Positions 58,813 through 64,000 of a DNA stretch of 64,000 nt are shown one piece after another. Below the pieces are notes generated by a model. That model saw only the letters and a list, made by a program, of their open reading frames with translations. It did no database searches and was not told the origin of the DNA. Source of the DNA: Robbsia andropogonis (GTDB lineage Bacteria > Pseudomonadota > Gammaproteobacteria > Burkholderiales > Burkholderiaceae); assembly GCF_000970345.1 (NCBI RefSeq), contig NZ_LAQU01000022.1, positions 24,993 to 88,992 of the forward strand. The letters run 5' to 3'. The stretch's first letter is position 1, and every line of letters begins with the position of its first letter. The translations under genes and the position numbers were made by a program.

Positions 58813-60275
58813 AAATCGATGGTGATCCGGATCGTTCCTGGGCGCATGCGTTGATCGATTGGGTTGATGCGCGTTTGCCGGTGCGCGCGTTCTGGCGTAA
58901 GCACATGAGCCACTATCGTGTACCGAGGAATCTCAATTTCTGGTACGTGTTCGGGTCGCTCGCGACGTTGGTGCTGGTGATCCAGTACGTCAGCGGCCTG
59001 TTTCTGACGATGCACTACAAGCCTGATGCCGGGCTGGCATTCGCCTCGATCGACCGCATCATGCGCGATGTGCGTTGGGGCTGGTTGATTCGGTATGTGC
59101 ATACCACGGGCGCATCGTTGTTCTTCGTCGTGCTGTACCTCCATCTGTTTCGCGGTTTGCTCTATGGCTCGTATCAGCGGCCTCGCGAGCTGGTATGGCT
59201 GGCCGGGTGCCTGACGTTTTTGCTGGTCATGGCCGAGGCGTTCTTTGGTTACTTGCTGCCGTGGGGGCAGATGTCGTATTGGGGCGCGCAGGTCATCGTT
59301 CATCTTTTCTCGGCGATTCCGGGCGTGGGGGAGGGTTTTGCCACCTGGCTCCGGGGCGGCGCCACGATTTCCGATGCCACGCTGAATCGTTTTTTCGCTT
59401 TTCACGTGGTAGCCGTGCCGATCGCCTTGCTGCTGATCGTCGGCTTGCACCTCACCACGTTGCGGCAGGTGGGATCGAATAACCCGGACGGCATTGATCT
59501 ACCGTCCGGTGAAGACGCCGCGAGCCGTGCCGCGCGGGAGGCGGATACGCTGCCGTTTCATCCGTACTTTGTCGTAAAGGACCTGCTCGCGGCGGCGCTC
59601 TTCCTGTTGCTCTTCGCCGTCATCGTCTGCTACGCGCCGACGATGCAGGGTTACTTCGTCGAACCGCTTAATGCGCTGCCTGCCGATCCGTTAAGTACCC
59701 CGGAAGACATCACGCCGGTCTGGTATTTCATGCCGTTCTATGCGGTGTTGCGGGCGGTGACCGAGCCCTTTCAATGGGGCATGACGGCGGTGGCGGCGTT
59801 GTGGGGCGTGTCGGGTCTGCTGACGGGAAAACGTGTCAGCGGCAAGGATGGTCGACGTTGCGCCATTAGGCGCGCGGTCATTGCCTTGTTGCTGGCGGCG
59901 GCGCTACTGTCGACGCAGGCGAAGCTTTGGGGTGTCTTACTGATGTTCGGCGCGGTGGGTGTGTGGTGCGTCGTGCCGTGGCTCGACCGTTCGCCGGTGC
60001 GCTCGATTCGGTATCGGCCGCTGTATCAACGTATCTGGTATGGGGCGGTGGCCATGGCCTTCGTCGGATTGGGCATCCTTGGCGGCCTGCCGGCAGGGGG
60101 GGCGGTGACGGTGCTGTCGCAGGCGGCGGTATGCGTGTATTTCGCATTCTTCCTGGGTATGCCGTACTGGAGTGTCCGAGGCCCGTTCCAACCGGTTCCG
60201 ACGCGTCTTGTTAGCGGCGATGGTGGGAGCGCGGCCCATGCGCGAGACCCGGGGAACACGGAGGCGCAACAGTGA
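58809..60275 (+). CDS. petB: Cytochrome b subunit of the bc1 complex PetB
   Basis: PetB holds haems bL and bH and both quinone sites. Haem histidines are in RYVHTTGASLFFVVLYLHLFRG and FFAFHVVAVPIALLLIVGLHLTTL. The quinol-site motif appears as TPEDITPVWYFMPFYAVLR; the usual PEW motif reads PVW here, with Val in place of the Glu-adjacent residue order seen in canonical PEWY, so this site deserves checking. It has eight or more spans plus a C-terminal hydrophobic extension (488 aa). Start GTG 58809 lies in the petA stop. Confidence 0.94.
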   Translation: MKIDGDPDRSWAHALIDWVDARLPVRAFWRKHMSHYRVPRNLNFWYVFGSLATLVLVIQYVSGLFLTMHYKPDAGLAFASIDRIMRDVRWGWLIRYVHTTGASLFFVVLYLHLFRGLLYGSYQRPRELVWLAGCLTFLLVMAEAFFGYLLPWGQMSYWGAQVIVHLFSAIPGVGEGFATWLRGGATISDATLNRFFAFHVVAVPIALLLIVGLHLTTLRQVGSNNPDGIDLPSGEDAASRAAREADTLPFHPYFVVKDLLAAALFLLLFAVIVCYAPTMQGYFVEPLNALPADPLSTPEDITPVWYFMPFYAVLRAVTEPFQWGMTAVAALWGVSGLLTGKRVSGKDGRRCAIRRAVIALLLAAALLSTQAKLWGVLLMFGAVGVWCVVPWLDRSPVRSIRYRPLYQRIWYGAVAMAFVGLGILGGLPAGGAVTVLSQAAVCVYFAFFLGMPYWSVRGPFQPVPTRLVSGDGGSAAHARDPGNTEAQQ

Positions 60276-61216
60276 GTCGTACTGCGGAACGGTTTGCAAT
60301 GGCGTTGGTGTCAGGTGCATTGCCATGGTCCGACGCTTGGCGGCGATCGGAGGCCCGAGGTGTCGTGGCGGGACCGCGCGCAGCGCGGGCGGTCTGGGCA
60401 ATGCTGCTGGCGATGGGATTGATACTCGGTGCGCTGACGAACGGCCATGCCGCCGATGTTGGTACGTCGGTTTCCGCCTCTGCAACGGTCGTCGCGCAGG
60501 CGCCCATTTCGCTGGTGGCACCGACAAGCCAGCATGCTGATCTTGCCGCGCTGCGTCGCGGGGCACGGATGTATGCGACGTACTGCGCGGGCTGCCATGC
60601 CGTGTCATCGGTCCGTGTGGGGCAATTACAGGATTTGGGGTTCAGTCGCGATGAGGTGATGAAGGCCTTGAATCCGTCGGGAGCGGCGATGTCGGCGCCG
60701 ATGGTGCCGGCGATGCCCGCCTCCGCGGCACAAGCCGCGTTCGGCGTGGTGCCCCCGGACTTGTCATCGATCGTCCAGGCGCGCGGCGCTGACTGGGTGT
60801 ACACCTATCTGCGCAGCTTCTACACCGACCCGTCGCGACCGATGGGGGCGAATAATCTGCTTGTTCCCGATGTCGCAATGCCCGATGTGCTGGCGGGTTT
60901 GCACGGCCCGCGCCTCGCCGTGTTTCACGAGCAGGATGGCGCTGCTGCATCGCCCGGTGCGTTGCCAACAAGGAAGTTTGTGGGTTTCAAACAGCTCGCG
61001 CCCGGATCGATGACTGCTGACGCATATGACGACGCGTTATCGGATTTGGTGGCGTATCTTGGATGGATTTCCGATCCGTCGATGATCGATCGCCATCGGA
61101 TCGGGCCGTGGGTTATCGGGTTTCTGGCGCTGTTCTGCTTTTCGTCCTGGCGACTTGCACGCGCATATTGGCGTCGTAAAAAGCCATCGAATCAACAAAA
61201 TCAGCGAGTGCGTTAG
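60272..61216 (+). CDS. petC: Cytochrome c1 PetC
   Basis: PetC is the membrane-anchored c-type cytochrome that receives electrons from the Rieske protein. The haem motif CAGCH follows RRGARMYATY. The axial Met is likely in LLVPDVAMPDVLAGLHG. A C-terminal span anchors it (WVIGFLALFCFSSWRLARAYW). The N-terminus has about 40 residues before the hydrophobic signal (AVWAMLLAMGLILGALTNGHA), so an internal start (Met of MLLAMGL) is possible. It needs ResB/CcsB for haem attachment. GTG 60272 overlaps petB. Confidence 0.94.
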   Translation: MSRTAERFAMALVSGALPWSDAWRRSEARGVVAGPRAARAVWAMLLAMGLILGALTNGHAADVGTSVSASATVVAQAPISLVAPTSQHADLAALRRGARMYATYCAGCHAVSSVRVGQLQDLGFSRDEVMKALNPSGAAMSAPMVPAMPASAAQAAFGVVPPDLSSIVQARGADWVYTYLRSFYTDPSRPMGANNLLVPDVAMPDVLAGLHGPRLAVFHEQDGAAASPGALPTRKFVGFKQLAPGSMTADAYDDALSDLVAYLGWISDPSMIDRHRIGPWVIGFLALFCFSSWRLARAYWRRKKPSNQQNQRVR

Positions 61217-61368
61217 GCGCGTCCAGGGCACGGGAAATGGCCAGATTCCCGCTTTTTCTGAAAATCACGTTATGACGCAATGTCGACAAAAAGTCGGTTG
61301 TTTAATATTAATTGAATGCAGATGAAGGGGCGTTGCAGGAAAAGCGCGACTTTTGCGAACCAAATAGG

Positions 61369-61374
61369 CATAAT
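61369..61374 (+). promoter_or_regulatory. Putative -10 element of sspA
   Basis: CATAAT at 61369-61374 lies in the 250-base petC-sspA gap, preceded by AT-rich TTTTGCGAAC. The -35 is not clear. The gap also holds an AT-rich stretch at 61296-61316 (TTGTTTAATATTAATTGAAT). Confidence 0.4.
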
Positions 61375-61466
61375 ACGCGTCTGAGGTGCGCGGGTTGACC
61401 ACGGTGACACAGCGATGTCGTACCGTGGCATAGCTACGCCCATTCGGTTTTCAGAGGATTCCGGAC

Positions 61467-62105
61467 ATGATGGTTTTGTACTCGGGCACGACGTGCCCGT
61501 TCTCGCAGCGTTGCCGTTTGGTGTTGTTTGAAAAGGGCATGGATTTTGAAATTCGTGATGTGGACTTGTTCAACAAGCCTGAAGACATCGCGGTGATGAA
61601 CCCTTATGGCCAGGTACCCATCCTGGTCGAGCGCGATTTGATTCTGTATGAGTCGAACATCATCAACGAATATATCGATGAGCGTTTCCCGCATCCGCAG
61701 TTGATGCCGCCTGATCCGGTGCAGTGCGCGCGTGCGCGGTTGTTCCTGCAGAACTTCGAGAAGGAGTTGTTCACGCACGTCGACACATTGGAGAATCGCA
61801 AGGCGACGTCCAAGGATGGCGAGAACGCCGCAGCGGTTGTGGAAAAGGCGCATGAGCGTGCACGTCTGGCGATTCGGGACCGGTTGACGCAGTTGGCGCC
61901 GATTTTCCTGAAGAACAAGCACATGCTGGGTGACGAATATTCGATGCTGGACATCGCGATCGCTCCGTTGCTGTGGCGCCTGGATCATTACGGCATCGAG
62001 TTGTCGAAAAACGCGGCGCCGTTGCTGAAGTATGCGGAGCGCATTTTCAGCCGTCCGGCGTACATCGAAGCGCTGACGCCTTCCGAGAAGGTAATGCGTC
62101 GTTGA
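61467..62105 (+). CDS. sspA: Stringent starvation protein A SspA
   Basis: SspA is a glutathione-transferase-fold protein that binds RNA polymerase and alters transcription under stress. The thioredoxin-like half is MVLYSGTTCPFSQRCRLVLFEKGMDFE, and the PYGQVPILVERDLILYESNIINEYIDERFPHPQL stretch is typical. The all-alpha half ends SRPAYIEALTPSEKVMR. Length 212 aa. It sits after petC and before sspB as in most betaproteobacteria. Confidence 0.96.
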   Translation: MMVLYSGTTCPFSQRCRLVLFEKGMDFEIRDVDLFNKPEDIAVMNPYGQVPILVERDLILYESNIINEYIDERFPHPQLMPPDPVQCARARLFLQNFEKELFTHVDTLENRKATSKDGENAAAVVEKAHERARLAIRDRLTQLAPIFLKNKHMLGDEYSMLDIAIAPLLWRLDHYGIELSKNAAPLLKYAERIFSRPAYIEALTPSEKVMRR

Positions 62106-62253
62106 TCGTAGGGGATGATATCGCCGCGCCTTGGCGATTCGCGGTACCGGCTCGGTTCGGGCCGGAGTGACAGTGCAAGGCGGACGCGGTGCGGCAGCTT
62201 GCCGTACCCGATGGCGAGAATCAACCAGATGGGACGATCGCGGAGGAAAACGG

Positions 62254-62874
62254 ATGTCCGATACATCGACAAAGCCTTATTTGTTGCGTGCACTATATGA
62301 GTGGTGTACGGATAATGGGTTCACCCCGCACATTGCGGTACGGGTGGATCAGCGCACACGTGTGCCGACGCAATTCGTGCGAGATGGCGAGATTGTGTTG
62401 AATATCAGCTTCGATGCGACCAACGGGTTGCAAATGAAGAATGACTGGATCGAGTTCAATGCGCGGTTTGGCGGCACGGCGCACAAGATTGAAGTGCCTG
62501 TAAGCAATGTGCTGGCGATCTATGCCCGCGAAAACGGTCAGGGGATGGCGTTCCCGGTGGAGGAAGGCGCGGATGTGCACACGGACGTGGGGGGCTCGGA
62601 AGTAGCGCGGGACGACACCTCCGACGAAGCGCGTGCGCTGACGCCGCCGGATGCGAAAGGCAACATCGTGCTGTCGGCCGTGCCGTCCGAACGGCGCGCG
62701 GAGACAACACTGCGGTCCATCGACGGTGATGGCGCTGGCGACGGGGAGCCTGCCGCAGTGGCGGATTTTTCCGAGAAGTCGTCTGAAAGCGACAGTGAAT
62801 CGCACGAAGATGGGGACGGATCGGACGATAATCCCAAGCCGCCGAACCGTCCGCGGTTGAAGGTTGTCAAATGA
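62254..62874 (+). CDS. sspB: ClpXP protease specificity-enhancing factor SspB
   Basis: SspB delivers ssrA-tagged proteins to ClpXP. The N-terminal binding domain is complete: KPYLLRALYEWCTDNGFTPHIAV, then VLNISFDATNGLQMKNDWIEFNARFGG and VSNVLAIYARENGQGMAFP. A long acidic, Ser/Asp-rich linker follows, and the C-terminal ClpX-docking tail is PPNRPRLKVVK, as expected. GGAGG nine bases before ATG 62254 fixes the start over in-frame 62131. Length 206 aa. Confidence 0.96.
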   Translation: MSDTSTKPYLLRALYEWCTDNGFTPHIAVRVDQRTRVPTQFVRDGEIVLNISFDATNGLQMKNDWIEFNARFGGTAHKIEVPVSNVLAIYARENGQGMAFPVEEGADVHTDVGGSEVARDDTSDEARALTPPDAKGNIVLSAVPSERRAETTLRSIDGDGAGDGEPAAVADFSEKSSESDSESHEDGDGSDDNPKPPNRPRLKVVK

Positions 62875-62894
62875 TCGCGAAAATCGGGTAGAAT
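62864..62894 (+). promoter_or_regulatory. Promoter of tRNA-Thr
   Basis: TTGTCA at 62864-62869 and TAGAAT at 62889-62894 are 19 bases apart. The -35 lies inside the last codons of sspB. Transcription would begin near 62901, just ahead of the tRNA. Confidence 0.5.
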
Positions 62895-62903
62895 CGCGGT
62901 TCC

Positions 62904-62979
<76 letters not shown>

Positions 62980-62987
62980 AATAAAAC

Positions 62988-63025
62988 AACGGGTTAGACG
63001 ATGTTTGTCTAGCCCGTTTGCTTTT
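62988..63025 (+). terminator. Rho-independent terminator of tRNA-Thr
   Basis: AACGGGTTAGAC at 62988-62999 pairs with GTCTAGCCCGTT at 63007-63018 (one G-T) over a seven-base loop, followed by TGCTTTT. The island attachment core could extend from the tRNA 3' end into this stem. Confidence 0.8.
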
Positions 63026-63076
63026 GTGTCTTCAGAAAAATACAGTTTCGGTACAGTCCGCGACTTCTGAGGGTAC

Positions 63077-63775
63077 ATGGCCACCATCGTTAAGACCCCT
63101 TCCGGCACCTGGAAGGCACTCATCCGCAAGCGCAAGGTTGGCCCTCAACGGCAAAAACTTTTCGTACGAAAAGAGACGCCGAGGATTGGTCGCGGCGGAC
63201 TGAGGATGAGATGGTGCGCGGGGTCTATCTGTCCCGCGCGCCTTCTGAGAAGCTGACTGTTGCTTCTGCTCTTGATCGATATCTCAAAGAGGTGTCTGCG
63301 TCGAAGAAGCCCGCTACCCAGCGTAGCGAATCATTTTCGGCCAAGCAGCTTGATGCTTTTTTGGGGAAGTACTCGATGGCCGCCGTCAGCGCCGAGCTGA
63401 TTGCGATGTATCGGGATGCTCGGATTGCCGAAGGACGCTCGAATAACACCGTTCGGATCGAGTTGGCGATGCTTGGGCACCTGTTCCGGATCGCGATTCA
63501 GGAGTGGGGTATTGGGTTGACGTTCAATCCCGTCGCAAACGTCCGGAAACCGAGTCCTGCTGCCGGGCGTGACCGACGCCTTACTGTAGCCGAGCAGGAG
63601 GCGCTATTCGCCGCTGCTGACGCTCACAGCAACCCGATGCTAGGGTGGATCGTCCGATTGGCTGTAGAGACCGGTATGCGGTCCTCGGAGATATCCGGGC
63701 TGCGTCGGCCACAGGTTGATATCGCGCGTCGCGTCGTCCTTCTCGCGGACACTAAGAATGGGTCACCGCATATGG
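63077..63775 (+). pseudogene. Tyrosine integrase, frameshifted and truncated
   Basis: The start ATG 63077 encodes MATIVKTPSGTWKALIRKR, the usual N-terminus of tRNA-targeting phage/island integrases. The rest of the homology (WPSTAKTFRTKRDAEDW, then the long frame from 63211) is in another frame. The break falls in the five bases 63134-63138, consistent with loss of one base. The core then runs through the SAM-like domain (LTVASALDRYLKEVS) and the first catalytic Arg (VETGMRSSEISGLR). It stops at an IS end near 63776, so the HxxR box and the nucleophile Tyr are missing. It cannot be an active recombinase in this form unless the distal part survives elsewhere. Confidence 0.8.
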
Positions 63776-64000
63776 TGACCCTACCCCAGAAAATAGTCTC
63801 GTTGAAAACTAGAGAATCCGGCATTATTTGACTGGTCCGAACCGGGAAGAGATGCCATGAAGACGAGCAAGTTTACGGAGGCGCAAATTGCGTTTGCGCT
63901 GAAGCAGGCAGAGTTGGGCACGAAGGTGGATGAGGTGTGCCGCAAGCTGGGCATCAGCGAAGCGACGTTCTATAACTGGAAGAAGAAGTACGGCGGTCTT
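63776..64000 (+). mobile_element. Left end of an IS3-family (IS407-group-like) insertion sequence
   Basis: The left end is placed at TGACCCTACCCCAG, which resembles IS407-type terminal repeats (TG start, C-run, A-run). It interrupts the integrase frame and precedes an IS3-type orfA. Both the right end and any target duplication are beyond the window, so the exact boundary is inferred. Confidence 0.65.
63857..64000 (+). CDS. IS3-family transposase OrfA (partial)
   Basis: OrfA is the helix-turn-helix protein made with the OrfAB transposase by frameshifting. The first 48 residues are present: MKTSKFTEAQIAFALKQAEL, then VDEVCRKLGISEATFYNWKKKYGG, the classic Tnp_1/IS407-group N-terminus. A GGAAGAG lies seven bases before ATG 63857. 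The rest is off the right edge. Confidence 0.95.
   Translation, partial: MKTSKFTEAQIAFALKQAELGTKVDEVCRKLGISEATFYNWKKKYGGL

Overview
The window reads as a core-chromosome segment of a Burkholderiaceae betaproteobacterium. It is GC-rich with dense shadow ORFs. Many blocks match what is known from Burkholderia and relatives: resB-ccsB, lysA-cyaY-mrcA-pilMNOPQ-aroKB, gltBD, thiOSGE, mlaFEDACB, ibaG-murA-his, hinT-tat, petABC-sspAB-tRNA-Thr. The genus cannot be fixed from the sequence alone. A partial CDS at the left edge resembles type III secretion chaperones, which would fit a host-associated lineage, but that call is weak.

Layout. 1-9.8 kb: partial chaperone-like gene (-), dsbD, engB (-), system II cytochrome c maturation (resB, ccsB), and msrPQ for periplasmic methionine sulfoxide repair. 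9.8-14.1 kb: lysA and the lipoprotein gene lptM (-), cyaY (+), mrcA (-). 14.1-22.8 kb: type IV pilus alignment and secretin genes, with pilO and pilP apparently fused, then aroK, aroB and dgt. 22.9-24.8 kb: ompW (-) and a degenerate IS200/RAYT-like protein followed by a REP-like palindrome. 24.8-31.5 kb: gltB and gltD, with a clear promoter and terminator. 31.5-33.3 kb: an SbmA/YddA-type ABC exporter (-). 33.6-37.8 kb: TPP riboswitch and thiO-thiS-thiG-thiE. 38.0-42.6 kb: the complete Mla lipid-transport system. 42.7-44.7 kb: an ABC-2 ATPase/permease pair. 44.7-53.4 kb: ibaG, murA and the histidine operon hisG-D-B-H-A-F-I-E, with no hisC, then a DUF4870-like protein and hinT. 53.6-57.2 kb: tatA, tatB, tatC and a DegS/DegQ-type protease (-). 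57.3-62.9 kb: a Nif3-like gene, the cytochrome bc1 genes petABC, sspA and sspB.

62.9-64.0 kb is the only clearly mobile part. A tRNA-Thr(TGT) gene and its terminator are followed by a phage/island tyrosine integrase. The integrase is frameshifted near its N-terminus and cut off by the left end of an IS3-family (IS407-group-like) element that runs off the window. This is the likely edge of a genomic island.

How it works together: most genes are housekeeping and serve the cell envelope and its electron transport. They cover cytochrome c maturation with the bc1 complex, Tat export with its Tat-dependent clients (MsrP and the Rieske protein), Mla lipid retrieval, peptidoglycan synthesis (MurA, PBP1A) and type IV pili. 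Amino-acid and cofactor biosynthesis (lys, aro, glt, his, thi) makes up the rest. No wholly new multi-gene system stands out. The features most worth a second look are the PilO-PilP fusion, the missing hisC, the HUH-degenerate RAYT protein beside a palindrome, a thiE with a long N-terminal domain, several strong unannotated dyads and hairpins between operon genes, and the double-disrupted integrase at tRNA-Thr.
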